Shown here one piece after another: positions 9,000-18,637 of a DNA stretch of 64,000 nucleotides (position 1 is its first letter; each line of letters begins with the position of its first letter). Below the pieces are notes generated by a model. The model saw only the letters and a list, made by a program, of their open reading frames with translations, was not told the DNA's origin and ran no database searches. Source of the DNA: Parahalioglobus pacificus. Its GTDB lineage: Bacteria > Pseudomonadota > Gammaproteobacteria > Pseudomonadales > Halieaceae. Location of the stretch: assembly GCF_014652275.1 (NCBI RefSeq), contig NZ_BMYM01000001.1, positions 1,240,001 through 1,304,000 of the forward strand, in the 5' to 3' direction. Position numbers and translations under genes: made by a program.

Positions 9000-9602
9000 A
9001 TGCAGAAGCTTACCAACCGGCAGCAGCAGGTCCTGGACCTGATCAGACAGCATATTGATACCACAGGCTTCCCGCCCACACGGGCTGATATTGCCAAAGA
9101 GCTGGGGTTCCGCTCTGCCAACGCCGCCGAGGAGCATCTAAAAGCACTCGCTCGTAAGGGGGCTATCGAGATCATTCCTGGCGCGTCGCGCGGTATACGC
9201 CTACCCGAGACACAGGGCATACCCATTGTCGGTCGTGTTGCCGCGGGCAATCCTGTGCTGGCGCAAGAGCACATCGAAGACTACTGTGACCTGCCCGCCT
9301 CGTTCTTTAAACCGGCGGCGGACTACTTTCTCACGGTCACCGGCGACAGCATGATCGACATTGGTATCTTTGACGGCGACTTGCTGGCCGTGCACAGCAC
9401 GCCTGTCGCCAATAATGGCGATGTTATCGTGGCGCGCATCGATGATGAGGTGACGGTGAAGCGCCTCCAGCGCGGCAAGGATAAGCACCTGCTCTCGTTA
9501 CTGCCTGAGAATGCCGACTACGAGCCCATTCGCGTAGACCTTCGCGAACAAAGCTTCGCCATAGAGGGCTTGAGCGTCGGCGTCCTGCGTCGAGGCAACT
9601 AA
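9000..9602 (+). CDS. lexA: LexA repressor of the SOS response
   Basis: Transcriptional repressor of SOS genes that self-cleaves when RecA filaments form on damaged DNA. The N-terminal winged helix (residues 1-65) carries the typical [15 protein letters not shown] opening. The cleavage site is Ala82-Gly83 (RVAAGNP), and the Ser/Lys catalytic dyad is Ser117 (TGDSMID) and Lys154 (DEVTVKRLQ). Length (200 aa) is standard. Two LexA boxes overlap its own promoter. The sulA-like gene that follows lexA in Pseudomonas is absent here; the next 166 bp hold no ORF. Confidence 0.98.
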   Translation: MQKLTNRQQQVLDLIRQHIDTTGFPPTRADIAKELGFRSANAAEEHLKALARKGAIEIIPGASRGIRLPETQGIPIVGRVAAGNPVLAQEHIEDYCDLPASFFKPAADYFLTVTGDSMIDIGIFDGDLLAVHSTPVANNGDVIVARIDDEVTVKRLQRGKDKHLLSLLPENADYEPIRVDLREQSFAIEGLSVGVLRRGN

Positions 9603-9732
9603 CTCGTATTGATAACGAACCGAGCCTGATTATCGGGTTAGTACCCGCGGCCACATCGCAAAGTGTTTGCACAGGGAAGGCTTTTCTAAAGAGGGTTAGA
9701 CACCCCAGTGCGCCGGTCGGCGAACTGTCAAT

Positions 9733-9751
9733 GCCCACGCCAGGCGTGGGC
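9733..9751 (-). terminator. perfect hairpin between lexA and the 83-aa gene
   Basis: GCCCACGC-CAG-GCGTGGGC, an 8-bp perfect stem with a 3-base loop, lies between the convergent lexA and 83-aa reading frames, 18 bp past the latter's stop. No T tract follows on either strand, so it may be a weak bidirectional terminator or an RNA 3'-end stabiliser. Confidence 0.45.
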
Positions 9752-9768
9752 GGAACTGCCGGCGCTGT

Positions 9769-10020
9769 CTAGTGTAAGACGCGCGCCTCGTCAGAAGACT
9801 CCTCTTCTACCTCCAGTTCGGCTGCATCGGACAATGCTGCTGCGGTCTGGATGCCGGCCTGTATCATAGCCTTGGCAACTTCCAGTCCATTGTCCATCAA
9901 GTAGAGCTGTGACTCGTCGGAAAAACGAATCGTCACCAAGGGTGCGGAATCATCATCAGCACGCTGAAGAACGATCTCGCCGTCACCTAAATCTACTATT
10001 TCCAACAGGGATGTGGACAC
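9769..10020 (-). CDS. conserved hypothetical protein
   Basis: An 83-aa acidic protein (N-terminal LLEIVDLGDGEIVLQRADDD, then VTIRFSDESQLYL, then an alanine- and glutamate-rich helix). There is no signal peptide or membrane segment. A similar small protein stands at this position between lexA and topA in pseudomonads, which supports it as a real gene. It is probably in one transcript with topA and the DUF6586 gene, 72 bp away. The family is unrecognised and the function unknown. Confidence 0.75.
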   Translation of the reverse strand: MSTSLLEIVDLGDGEIVLQRADDDSAPLVTIRFSDESQLYLMDNGLEVAKAMIQAGIQTAAALSDAAELEVEEESSDEARVLH

Positions 10021-10092
10021 TCAAACGACCTCTGATTGCGGTTGTCGCAAGTTCATCATATCAGCGACATGCAGGCGGCACCAGCGACCGCG

Positions 10093-10560
10093 TCAGCACT
10101 CATCCAATGAATCATTCATACGCCCCATCAACTGCTCCAGGGCGGCTGCCCAGTCAGACAATGCCGCAAGATCGGGAGCATCGATGGCCGGCGCGGCAAG
10201 GTTGGTACTGACGCGCCGCTGCTGCGCTGTACGCGATAGCGGCTGCTGCAAACGCCATAGCCAACCCGAACGCTCCAATTGCTGAAATTCGCGAATCTCG
10301 GCCGGTACGGCTTTGCCCGATGCCACACTGGGTAGTTCGTCTGTGTGATGCGGCAAGGGCTCTGGCAGCTCGCTGACATTGAGTATGTGCAGGGCGTAAG
10401 CGCCAAACGCATCCAGTAGATGCATTCTCACGGCCGGGGCAAAGGCCAGCTGCAGCACGTTAATCGCAACCTGCCCCTGCTCCTGCGTACTCGCCCAGGC
10501 CTGCAGCTGAATACGTGCCAGATACAGCGACTGGTTAGCCTGGGCACGGGCGCCGCTCAT
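10093..10560 (-). CDS. DUF6586-like conserved protein
   Basis: A 155-aa, alpha-helical, soluble protein with no cysteine-rich or catalytic motif. Its N-terminus [14 protein letters not shown] and the position directly after topA match the uncharacterised DUF6586 family known at the same place in Pseudomonas. Its ATG overlaps the topA stop (ATGA at 10557-10560), so translation is coupled to topoisomerase I. A link to topology or SOS control is only suggested by the neighbourhood. Confidence 0.75.
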   Translation of the reverse strand: MSGARAQANQSLYLARIQLQAWASTQEQGQVAINVLQLAFAPAVRMHLLDAFGAYALHILNVSELPEPLPHHTDELPSVASGKAVPAEIREFQQLERSGWLWRLQQPLSRTAQQRRVSTNLAAPAIDAPDLAALSDWAAALEQLMGRMNDSLDEC

Positions 10561-13214
10561 GAGCGTTTGCGCCGCCCGCCTCCCGCTTTGCCCTGCTCAG
10601 CTACCCACTTACCGCCCTGGTAATGCGCTCGCCAGCCAGTAGCTTTGCCATCGACTTCGCTCATCACGTACTGCTCTTTGGTTTTGCGGCTGTAGCGAAT
10701 TTGCGTGCGATTGCCGTCCTCGTCCGTTGCCGGTGCGGAGAACAGGAAGGTGTACTTGGGGTCGATCTCTGACTTGTGCGGCAGGATCTCGTCCACGAAG
10801 GGCGCCCGGGTTTCGCGGTTTCGCGGAAACTGGCTCGCAGCCAAGAACAGCCCGGCAGCACCATCGCGCAGCACGTAGTGATCCTCAACCTTTTGGCAAA
10901 CCAGCTCGGGCATAGGTACCGGATCCATCTTGGGTGGCGCCGCCTCGCCGTTGCGCAGCAGCTTACGGGTGTTCTTGCAATTCTCGTTGGTACAGCCGAA
11001 GTACTTACCGAAACGGCCGTTTTTAAGCTGCATATCTGAGCCGCATTTATCGCATTCGATGACCGGTCCGTCGTAGCCCTTGATCTTGAACTTGCCGTGC
11101 TCGACTTCGAATCCCGGGCAATCCGGGTTGTTGCCGCAGACATGGAGCTTGCGATCTTCATCAATCAGGTAAGAGTCCATGGCGGTGTTACACAGCTTAC
11201 AGCGGTGCTTGCTGATCAGCAGGCGAGACTCCGCCTCATCGTCCGCATCCTCTCTAATCGCCTCATCACCCGGGGTAAGGTTGATGGTGGTCTTACAGCG
11301 TTCCTTCGGCGGCAAGGCGTAGCCGGAGCAACCGAGAAATACCCCGGTGCTGGCCGTGCGAATCTGCATAGGCCTGTCACAGGTCGGACAGGCGATATCC
11401 GTCATGGTGGGCTCATTGGCCTGCATGCCATCCGGCCCATCCTCACCCGCTTTCTCTAGCAGGTCGCGGAACTCCTCGTAAAAGTCATCCAGCAAGTTGC
11501 GCCAATCCAGTTTGCCGTCTGCCACCTCATCCAGATGCTCTTCCATGGATGCGGTAAAGCCATAATCAAGCAGATCACTGAAACTCTTCTGCAGCCGCTC
11601 CGTGACGATATCGCCCATCTTTTCGGCGTAGAAACGCTTGTTCTCCAGGCGCACATAACCGCGATCCTGGATGGTAGAAATGATAGATGCGTACGTGGAA
11701 GGCCTACCAATGCCGCGTTTTTCAAGCTCTTTCACCAGGCTGGCCTCGCCGTAGCGCGGTGTAGGCTTGGTGAAATGCTGTGCGGGGTCAAGCGCCTGCA
11801 GCCCCAGTAAGGCGCCCTCTTTCACATCGGGAAGCACCGTATCTTCACCTTTGCGACCGCCGGGCGGTTGAACGCGGGTGAAACCGTCGAAACGGATGAT
11901 GCGACCCTTGGCTGTGAGCTCAAACTCGCCCGCGGCTACTGTCACAGTCGTGACTGTGTATTCTGCTGCGGGCATCTGGCAGGCAACGAACTGACGCCAT
12001 ATCAACTCATACAGCCGCTCTGCATCGCGCTCCATGCCCTTTAGCTGCGCCTGTGAGACGTTAACGTCAGAGGGCCTGATGGCCTCGTGCGCTTCCTGAG
12101 CGCCGTCCTTCGCCGAGTACACATTGGGCGAATCGGGGAGATAGCGCTTGGGGAAATTTCCAGCAATGTAGTCGCGGCAAGCGGACACCGCCTCTGCACT
12201 GAGATTGGTCGAATCAGTCCGCATATAGGTGATGTAGCCCGCCTCATACAGGCGCTGAGCCAGCATCATGGTTTTCTTCACCGAGAAACCCAGTCGCGTG
12301 CTCGCTGCCTGCTGCAGCGTCGACGTTATGTAAGGCGCAGGGGGCCGGGACTTGCTGGGCTTGTCCTCGCGGCTTTTCACCGCATAAGCGGCGCTTTCCA
12401 GCTGCTGCACCGCCGTCGATGTTTCCGCTTCGCTACCTGGACGGAACTTCTTACCGTCCTGACGGACGACCTGGAAACGCATCTCCTCGTTGCCATCGGC
12501 CAACAGGTCGGCATGCACTTCCCAGTACTCTTCAGGGACAAAAGCGCGTATCTCTTGCTCGCGCTCCACGATGAGCCTCACAGCTACCGACTGTACGCGC
12601 CCGGCCGACAGGCCTCGTGCAACTTTGGCCCATAACAGGGGCGACACCATGTAGCCAACCACGCGGTCTAGGAATCGACGCGCCTGTTGCGCATTCACGC
12701 GGTTATTATCGATGGTCGACGGCTGTTCAAACGCCTCCTGAATCGCCTTTTTCGTGATTTCGTTGAAAACCACCCGGCGATACCGGTCATCATCGCCGCC
12801 TATGGCCTCTCGCAGATGCCAGGCAATGGCCTCTCCCTCTCGGTCGAGGTCGGTTGCGAGATAAATGGTGTCGCTGTCCTTGGCCAGCTTGCGCAGCTCG
12901 TTGACGACTTTTTCTTTCCCGGGTAGGACCTGGTAGTTGGCTTCCCAGCCCTCTTCAGGATCGATACCCATGCGCTTGATCAGCTGCTCTCGCGCTTTGG
13001 CTTTCTTGTAAGCCGCCTTCTCCTCGGGCTTCATTTTACGGGTACGAGCAGCCTGCGCGGCACGCTCCTTAGGATCGACTGGCGTGCTGCTGCCTGACGT
13101 GGGCAGATCGCGGATATGCCCAACGCTGGACTTGACCACATAGTCTTTGCCCAGGTACTTGTTGATCGTCTTGGCTTTCGCCGGAGACTCTACGATGACC
13201 AGTGATTTTCCCAT
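10557..13214 (-). CDS. topA: DNA topoisomerase I (type IA)
   Basis: Relaxes negative supercoils through a transient single-strand break. The Toprim domain begins at residue 1 ([13 protein letters not shown]) and has the acidic triad TDLDREGE at residues 121-128. The catalytic tyrosine is Tyr330 in ITYMRTD. Three four-cysteine zinc ribbons lie in the C-terminal third (starting CPTCDRP, CKLCNTA and CDKCGSD), followed by a basic tail ending GGGRRKRS. The 885-aa length is normal. It heads a transcript that continues into the DUF6586 gene with a 4-bp overlap. Confidence 0.98.
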   Translation of the reverse strand: MGKSLVIVESPAKAKTINKYLGKDYVVKSSVGHIRDLPTSGSSTPVDPKERAAQAARTRKMKPEEKAAYKKAKAREQLIKRMGIDPEEGWEANYQVLPGKEKVVNELRKLAKDSDTIYLATDLDREGEAIAWHLREAIGGDDDRYRRVVFNEITKKAIQEAFEQPSTIDNNRVNAQQARRFLDRVVGYMVSPLLWAKVARGLSAGRVQSVAVRLIVEREQEIRAFVPEEYWEVHADLLADGNEEMRFQVVRQDGKKFRPGSEAETSTAVQQLESAAYAVKSREDKPSKSRPPAPYITSTLQQAASTRLGFSVKKTMMLAQRLYEAGYITYMRTDSTNLSAEAVSACRDYIAGNFPKRYLPDSPNVYSAKDGAQEAHEAIRPSDVNVSQAQLKGMERDAERLYELIWRQFVACQMPAAEYTVTTVTVAAGEFELTAKGRIIRFDGFTRVQPPGGRKGEDTVLPDVKEGALLGLQALDPAQHFTKPTPRYGEASLVKELEKRGIGRPSTYASIISTIQDRGYVRLENKRFYAEKMGDIVTERLQKSFSDLLDYGFTASMEEHLDEVADGKLDWRNLLDDFYEEFRDLLEKAGEDGPDGMQANEPTMTDIACPTCDRPMQIRTASTGVFLGCSGYALPPKERCKTTINLTPGDEAIREDADDEAESRLLISKHRCKLCNTAMDSYLIDEDRKLHVCGNNPDCPGFEVEHGKFKIKGYDGPVIECDKCGSDMQLKNGRFGKYFGCTNENCKNTRKLLRNGEAAPPKMDPVPMPELVCQKVEDHYVLRDGAAGLFLAASQFPRNRETRAPFVDEILPHKSEIDPKYTFLFSAPATDEDGNRTQIRYSRKTKEQYVMSEVDGKATGWRAHYQGGKWVAEQGKAGGGRRKRS

Positions 13215-13320
13215 ATCGCTCGCGGTATTTGCCGGTGGGTCGTGGTTTCACGGCCCGAAAAAACTCGCATATATACGGTTGCGCCGAGCCATGGTCAAGC
13301 AAAAGCTGCCAGCGCGAGTG

Positions 13321-13770
13321 CTAATTCTGCTGTGCCCACGTCTCTAGTGAGTGGGCTATCTGCTCTACCATTTCGACGCCGCCCTCCTCCCGCCAGTACA
13401 CGCCGCAGCTGGCCTCATCGATGCTGCTGGCTAGGATCTGGGGCGGTAATTCATTCAATATAGAAGGAGGATTTTCCCTCCCTCCTACAGGCGCCCAGTC
13501 GCCACCCTTGCGCCGCCACACGCCGCGACGCTTGGCCCGGCCTTTGGAGGGTGCGAGCCGCTTGCCATAGTAGAGCACCTGTCGTTCACCCGCAGAAACA
13601 CGGCCTGCGCGTGTCTCCAACCCGGGAAGATCCCGGAATTCGACAAACAGTCCAGCAAGAGCGGCAGTCTCGCGCAGCCTTGCCTGTGCCCTCTGCTGTT
13701 TACTGGGGACAAAATGCAGCAATGGCGCCAGCGCAACGGCGATGATCAGCGCGATAATCAGATAGGTCAT
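13321..13770 (-). CDS. membrane-anchored conserved hypothetical protein
   Basis: A 149-aa protein with a single N-terminal membrane segment (MTYLIIALIIAVALAPLLHFV), then a basic soluble domain with a RKGGDW-type motif and a C-terminal part containing CGVYWREEGG. With the N-terminus outside and a short helix, it is probably a bitopic inner-membrane protein. It is not recognised with confidence. It lies 106 bp upstream of topA in the same orientation and is divergent from the universal stress gene. Confidence 0.7.
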   Translation of the reverse strand: MTYLIIALIIAVALAPLLHFVPSKQQRAQARLRETAALAGLFVEFRDLPGLETRAGRVSAGERQVLYYGKRLAPSKGRAKRRGVWRRKGGDWAPVGGRENPPSILNELPPQILASSIDEASCGVYWREEGGVEMVEQIAHSLETWAQQN

Positions 13771-13881
13771 GCCCGCAGTATGATCCAGGTCAAAGGGGAT
13801 TCAGACAGATCGGCCACCACTGCAGCCGCTGCGTCATTCTATGCTATAACAAACTAAGTATCGGCACTCAGAGGGTTTTCA

Positions 13882-14316
13882 ATGTCCCAGTACGCCAACA
13901 TCCTGATCGCGGTGGATCTCAGCGATGAGTCCGCATTGGTTGCGCAGCGCGCGCATGCGGTCGCAGCGGGCTCCAGTGCACAACTCCACGTAATTCATGT
14001 GATTGAGCCTTTGAGCTTTGCCTATGGCGGCGACATCCCTATGGATTTTTCTGGCATCCAGGATGAAATTCAGGCACAGGCTAGCCAGCAGCTATCCCGC
14101 TTCGGAGAGAGCCACGGGATCGACGCCCAAAAGCAACATATTGTTATGGGCAGGCCCGAGGTCGAGATTCATGCGAAAGGCGAGGAGTTGGGGGCGGACC
14201 TGATCGTCGTCGGCAGTCATGGACGCTATGGATTGGCGCTACTGATGGGTTCCACAGCAAACGGCGTATTGCATGGCGCCACCTGTGATGTGCTGGCTGT
14301 CAGAGTTGGCAATTAA
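13882..14316 (+). CDS. universal stress protein, UspA family
   Basis: Cytosolic stress protein with the Usp alpha/beta fold (144 aa). The N-terminus YANILIAVDLSDESALVAQRA and C-terminal block VVGSHGRYGLALLMGSTANGVLHGATCDVLAV (about residues 110-140, quoted in parts as VVGSHGRYG and MGSTANGVL) are family hallmarks. The spacing between the glycine pair and GST is one residue shorter than the ATP-binding G-2x-G-9x-G(S/T) form, so it may be of the non-ATP-binding UspA class. Its 3' end overlaps the convergent glutaredoxin-like gene by 17 bp. Confidence 0.9.
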   Translation: MSQYANILIAVDLSDESALVAQRAHAVAAGSSAQLHVIHVIEPLSFAYGGDIPMDFSGIQDEIQAQASQQLSRFGESHGIDAQKQHIVMGRPEVEIHAKGEELGADLIVVGSHGRYGLALLMGSTANGVLHGATCDVLAVRVGN

Positions 14317-14575
14317 TCAGAAATTCCGCTAGCGCTGGCGGATCAAAGGGCCAGCGCAACTCCTCGCCCTCGGGAGAGGCAAGCACCGGGATCAACCAGC
14401 CGTAGCGTTCAAACAGCGCATCTGACTCACTGATGTCCACCTTTTCGTAGGTCCACGCACCACCGATAGCGTGCCGGGCACCCACCAGCAGTTCCTCTGC
14501 CTGCTCACACAGATGACAGGCCTCGGTTCCATACAGAATCAGGGTTTTTTCCCCTGTCATATCTGGCAGCTCCAC
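14300..14575 (-). CDS. glutaredoxin-like thioredoxin-fold protein
   Basis: A 91-aa protein of the DUF836/glutaredoxin-like group. LILYGTEACHLCEQAEELL places a CxxC redox pair (CHLC) at the start of a thioredoxin fold, followed by YEKVDISESDALFERYGW and a cis-proline region LIPVLAS. It is probably a small thiol-disulfide oxidoreductase; its substrate is unknown. The start shown includes a few residues ahead of the fold. It converges with and overlaps the uspA-like gene by 17 bp. Confidence 0.82.
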   Translation of the reverse strand: MELPDMTGEKTLILYGTEACHLCEQAEELLVGARHAIGGAWTYEKVDISESDALFERYGWLIPVLASPEGEELRWPFDPPALAEFLINCQL

Positions 14576-14685
14576 GCCATTTAGTGTTCAATGCGGGACG
14601 TTACTTGAGGCGTACTCAAGCCTCAAGCTACACTCCGAGTACAACAATACAAACCGGTAAACGGACCGCAGAAAGGAGTATATCA

Positions 14686-15591
14686 GTGGCCCTGTTTTCT
14701 CAGCCAACAGCGCGAGCGCTCGCGATCCTCGACTTGCTGATGGCCAACCCCCATCAGGCGTTTGGTCTCACAGAAATGACGCGTCGCCTGAACCTCAATA
14801 AGGCCACCTGCCATGCCATTCTTACCACAATGGCAAATTACGGATTCCTTGTTCAGCACCCAAAAACCAAAGCCTACCGCCTTGGGCCATCCATCATCGC
14901 GGCAGGGAACGCTGCCTTTGCCCAGTTTCCCGTGCTCGAGTACGCGCGACCCGAGCTGGAACGACTTCAGAACGATGTGGGTTGCGGTTTCGCGGTGACA
15001 GGCCGATCCAAACTGCACATGGTGCTGCTGGCCCTCTACGGCAAGGCAGGTTCGCTCATCGATGCTTTCCAGCTGGGGCTTAGACTGCCGAATACGGCAC
15101 CTGTTGCCGCTTGCTTCACGGCCTTTTCGCCCGCGAAGTACCTGGAGGCCTGGCTAACTCGCGCGCATGATTCTCGCGGCGGCTACAACGAACGGCTGGA
15201 TCAAAAGCTGAGAGTTTCTGTGATTGCTATTCGGGCGCGCGGCTACGAGGTCATGCTGAAGACCCGTGCCGAGGAAGGCCTGACCAAGGAGCTCTCCCGC
15301 ATACACAACTCCTGGAGTCTCACTGAGCTGGAAGACGCGGCCAACACCTACCAGAGAGGGTTGTGCGAGGAGCAGTGCCACCTGGATCGCATAGACCCGA
15401 AAGCCAAATACGATGTCAGCACGATCTCTGTACCGGTGTTCGTCTATGGGGAGATTCCGGTCATGTGCTTTGTTGCCGGCTCTTTTGATAAGCCCATGAC
15501 CGGAGCGCGTATCGAAGAGATCGCTGCCCGCATGAAAGCATCAGCAGACCAGGTTACGGCGCTCGCCAGTGGACGCGAAAAAGTCAGCTAA
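14686..15591 (+). CDS. IclR-family transcriptional regulator
   Basis: DNA-binding regulator with an N-terminal winged helix-turn-helix (TARALAILDLLMANP to YGFLVQHPKTKAYRLG, about residues 8-70) and a C-terminal IclR effector domain. The frame is open from 14584, but a GTG at 14686 preceded by AAAGGAG at 8-base spacing gives a normal 301-aa protein starting right before the HTH, so that start is preferred. It lies upstream of an AraC regulator in the same direction (12-bp gap to its ATG). No catabolic gene stands beside it, so the target and effector are unknown. Confidence 0.88.
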   Translation: MALFSQPTARALAILDLLMANPHQAFGLTEMTRRLNLNKATCHAILTTMANYGFLVQHPKTKAYRLGPSIIAAGNAAFAQFPVLEYARPELERLQNDVGCGFAVTGRSKLHMVLLALYGKAGSLIDAFQLGLRLPNTAPVAACFTAFSPAKYLEAWLTRAHDSRGGYNERLDQKLRVSVIAIRARGYEVMLKTRAEEGLTKELSRIHNSWSLTELEDAANTYQRGLCEEQCHLDRIDPKAKYDVSTISVPVFVYGEIPVMCFVAGSFDKPMTGARIEEIAARMKASADQVTALASGREKVS

Positions 15592-15603
15592 CACCGGCCA
15601 TTG

Positions 15604-16677
15604 ATGCGCATGGACAGCATGCCCATCAAACCGCTGGCCACACTGCTAAAGGTGCTGCTGCGGCAAGGATATGATCTGGAGGCAACCCTTGCCGCTATTG
15701 GGCTGGATTTCGATCCGCTAGAGGCGACACCGCAAACACGCGTCTCGACGGAGTCATACAGCAAGCTCTATGCCCTGCTCATGGAGTCTGAGCAGGACGA
15801 GGCCTTTGGTTTGGGGGAGCACTACCGCTCTCCACCGGGCACGTTTCGCATGATGTGCCTGCAGGTTATCCACACACGGACTCTGGAGCAGGCCCTGCGT
15901 CGCGCCGCGGCATTTTTTGACTATTGCGACCAATACCGCACGCCACTTCCACCGCCATCGCCACCGCCATTACTGGCGCTTCAAGGTGGCCGTCGCACAC
16001 TCTGTATCTTCCAGCGCGGACAGACGCAGCAACCCACAGTGGTACAGGCCAATGTGCTGTATATGATGTACCGCTTCTACAGCTGGCTGGTTGGCAAACC
16101 ATTACCGCTTTTAGGCGTTTACCTGCAGGGCGATATCGGAGCGCCCGGCGGTCCAATTGAAGCGCTGTTTGACTGCGGCATTCACTACCAGAAGTCGCAC
16201 GCTGGCCTGCTCCTGCAGACCCCGGCGCTGCAGCTTCCCGTGGTGCAGACGGAAGAATCGCTGAAGCTGTTTCTGCGACAGGCGCCGCATCAACTGGTTC
16301 GGCGTGACGCCCCCGGCGCTGACAAGCCTCTCACTGATAAAGTGCAGCAACTGTTAGCCAGTCACGACCAGAGCGCCCTGCCCGGCGCCAGCGAGGTGGC
16401 AATGACACTCAACATGTCTGCGCGCACATTACATCGTCGCTTAAGCCAGGAAGACACCAGCTTTCAGCAACTCAAAGATGCCTTTCGCTCCACGCTGGCT
16501 CGCCATTACCTGGGCCGGGACGACTTATCCATTGACGCCATCTCCGCCCTGATGGGCTTTCAGGATAACTCCGCTTTCTATCGCTCCTTTAGGAAATGGA
16601 CCGGCGAGGCACCTGGCGCTTACCGTCGCACACTTGCGTCCAGCAACCCGTCTGCCGACGCTCAGGACGCCCAATGA
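15604..16677 (+). CDS. AraC-family transcriptional regulator (OruR/ArgR2-like layout)
   Basis: Transcriptional activator of the AraC/XylS family with a large N-terminal arabinose-binding-type effector domain (about residues 1-240) and a C-terminal double helix-turn-helix (AMTLNMSARTLHRRLSQEDT to MGFQDNSAFYRSFRKWTG, about residues 260-345). A proline-rich stretch, PLPPPSPPPLLAL, interrupts the effector domain at about residue 115. Start codons TTG 15601, ATG 15604 and ATG 15610 are possible. Its TGA overlaps the ATG of the next gene. The regulated genes are not in view. Confidence 0.87.
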   Translation: MRMDSMPIKPLATLLKVLLRQGYDLEATLAAIGLDFDPLEATPQTRVSTESYSKLYALLMESEQDEAFGLGEHYRSPPGTFRMMCLQVIHTRTLEQALRRAAAFFDYCDQYRTPLPPPSPPPLLALQGGRRTLCIFQRGQTQQPTVVQANVLYMMYRFYSWLVGKPLPLLGVYLQGDIGAPGGPIEALFDCGIHYQKSHAGLLLQTPALQLPVVQTEESLKLFLRQAPHQLVRRDAPGADKPLTDKVQQLLASHDQSALPGASEVAMTLNMSARTLHRRLSQEDTSFQQLKDAFRSTLARHYLGRDDLSIDAISALMGFQDNSAFYRSFRKWTGEAPGAYRRTLASSNPSADAQDAQ

Positions 16678-17453
16678 ACAGCAGCTACGCCCAGAAGAAA
16701 GCAGACCTTCGCTCGGTGCTGACTGTTTACGGCAGAAAGAGTGTATTGGAAGCACTGACCGACGAGATGCTGTCCTGCCAAACACTGCATATGGCAGACA
16801 GTAACCGCAAAGGCGGCATCATTGCGGACATCGAGCAACGGGCAGCAGCCCGGGGTGTTCCCGTTCGCCTGCACACGCGCGACGCCTTATCGCGCATCTC
16901 ACGCAATGGTAAGCAGGATCAGGGCGTCGCTCTGGACATTGCCTGCCCTGCTTTTGCGGCCCTTGATCAGGGATGGTTGCAGGCACGCTTGGTGGGGAGC
17001 AAGGCACCGCTGACACTGCTCGCAATGGACGGCGTCACCAACCCCCAGAACGTGGGCATGATCATACGATCGGCCGCGGCTGCCGGTGTCGACGGCATTA
17101 TCTATCCGGATAAAGGTTTGGCTGCCCTGGGTCCGCTGGTTATCAAGGCGAGCGTTGGCACGGTCTTTCGCGCGCCACTACTGCGGTGCGAGCGACTGCT
17201 ACCCGCGTTACGTCTGTGTCAGGCACAAGGCATTGAAGTGAGCTACCTCGATGGCAACGCCGACAATTCAATCTTTGAGCAAGCAGGCGCCGGCCATCGT
17301 GTGTACGTACTGGGTGGGGAAACCCACGGCGTGTCGGCAGAAATTCGCGAGCTCGCAGATACCGCACTGTCCATTCCCATGGCCGGCGGTGTCGAGTCTC
17401 TGAATGTGGCGGTTTCAGCGGCGCTGGTCGCCTACGCAAGCCAGCGCCGCTAA
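16674..17453 (+). CDS. TrmH/SpoU-family RNA 2'-O-methyltransferase
   Basis: SPOUT-class methyltransferase using S-adenosylmethionine to modify rRNA or tRNA ribose. An N-terminal substrate-binding domain (LRSVLTVYGRKSVLEAL...) is followed by SpoU motif 1 NPQNVGMIIRSAAAAGVDG (about residues 122-140), motif 2 VLGGETHGVSAEIRELAD and motif 3 IPMAGGVESLNVAVSAAL. The ATG at 16674 overlaps the upstream stop (ATGA), and the 259-aa product has family length. An open frame 26 codons longer exists inside the AraC gene but is unlikely to be used. The exact target nucleotide is not predictable. Confidence 0.88.
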   Translation: MNSSYAQKKADLRSVLTVYGRKSVLEALTDEMLSCQTLHMADSNRKGGIIADIEQRAAARGVPVRLHTRDALSRISRNGKQDQGVALDIACPAFAALDQGWLQARLVGSKAPLTLLAMDGVTNPQNVGMIIRSAAAAGVDGIIYPDKGLAALGPLVIKASVGTVFRAPLLRCERLLPALRLCQAQGIEVSYLDGNADNSIFEQAGAGHRVYVLGGETHGVSAEIRELADTALSIPMAGGVESLNVAVSAALVAYASQRR

Positions 17454-17457
17454 CGAT

Positions 17458-18633
17458 TCACTTGGAAAGGTAAGACATACCCTCTTCCAGCCCCTTGAGT
17501 GTGAGGGGGTACATTTTGCCCTCGAGCAGCTGGTTGGTCATTGAGATTGACTGGGTGTACTCCCACTCATTTTCAGGCACCGGATTGATCCAGATAACCT
17601 TTTCATAGGTCTCCAATAATCTGCGCATCCAGACCTCGCCGGCCTCATCATTCCAATGCTCAACCGAACCACCGGGCTGCACGATTTCATAGGGTGACAT
17701 CGAAGCATCACCCACGAAAACGACTTTATAGTCGTGACTGTACTTATGCATCACATCGAGCAAGTCGGTGCGCTCATTGTGACGGCGCACGTTATTCCGC
17801 CAAACGCTCTCATAAAGGAAGTTGTGGAAGTAGAAATTCTCCATGTGCTTGAACTCGGTCCTAGCCGCCGAGAACAACTCCTCGCACACCTTCACATGGG
17901 GGTCCATGCTGCCGCCCACATCAAAGAACAACAGCACCTTTACGGCATTGTGCCGCTCGGGAACCATCTTGATATCCAGCAGCCCCGCATTACGGGCAGT
18001 GGAACTGATGGTGTCATCCAGATCGAGCTCATCCGCAGCGCCTGTGCGTGCGAACTTGCGCAGGCGACGCAGTGCCACCTTGATATTGCGAGTGCCAAGT
18101 TCAACCGAGTCGTCGAGGTTCTTGAAGTCGCGTTTATCCCACACCTTCACGGCTTTGTTGTTCTTGCCATTGGGTCCGACACGAATGCCTTCGGGGTGAT
18201 ACCCCTCCTGGCCGAACGGTGACGTGCCGCCGGTACCAATCCACTTGTTGCCGCCCTCATGCCGTTTCTGCTGCTCTTCGAGGCGCTTCTTGAACTCCTC
18301 GATGAGCTTCTCCAGACCGCCCAGCGATTCGATCTTTGCCTTGTCTTCTTCGGACAGGTTTTTCATAAACTCGCTGCGCAACCAGTCATCGGGGATCAGC
18401 GCCTCAATGATGTCATCCAGCGCCTCCAACTCCTTGAAGTGTGCGCCGAAGGCCCGATCGAAGCGGTCGAAGTATTTCTCATCCTTCACCAGGCACGTGC
18501 GGCTGAAGAAGTAGAAATCATCGATATTGCCGAAGGCCACGTGCTGCTTCAGACCTTCCATAAGGTCCAAGAGCTCTCGGGTGGTAACGGGAACGCCCGC
18601 GTCACGCAGTCCGTGGAAAAAATTGACCAACAT
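17458..18633 (-). CDS. CoxE-like VWA domain protein with altered metal site
   Basis: Cytosolic von Willebrand factor A protein of the CoxE-like type, normally the partner of the MoxR AAA+ ATPase encoded 4 bp upstream. An N-terminal helical region includes a coiled-coil-like stretch (about residues 93-128, very charged). The VWA domain begins at about residue 230. Its metal-ion-dependent adhesion site reads D238-V-G240-G-S242, where the canonical form is DxSxS, so the second ligand is glycine. VVFVGDASM lies further on. Such pairs are thought to remodel or insert metal in partner complexes; the client here is unknown. Confidence 0.85.
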   Translation of the reverse strand: MLVNFFHGLRDAGVPVTTRELLDLMEGLKQHVAFGNIDDFYFFSRTCLVKDEKYFDRFDRAFGAHFKELEALDDIIEALIPDDWLRSEFMKNLSEEDKAKIESLGGLEKLIEEFKKRLEEQQKRHEGGNKWIGTGGTSPFGQEGYHPEGIRVGPNGKNNKAVKVWDKRDFKNLDDSVELGTRNIKVALRRLRKFARTGAADELDLDDTISSTARNAGLLDIKMVPERHNAVKVLLFFDVGGSMDPHVKVCEELFSAARTEFKHMENFYFHNFLYESVWRNNVRRHNERTDLLDVMHKYSHDYKVVFVGDASMSPYEIVQPGGSVEHWNDEAGEVWMRRLLETYEKVIWINPVPENEWEYTQSISMTNQLLEGKMYPLTLKGLEEGMSYLSK

Positions 18634-18637
18634 GGTC

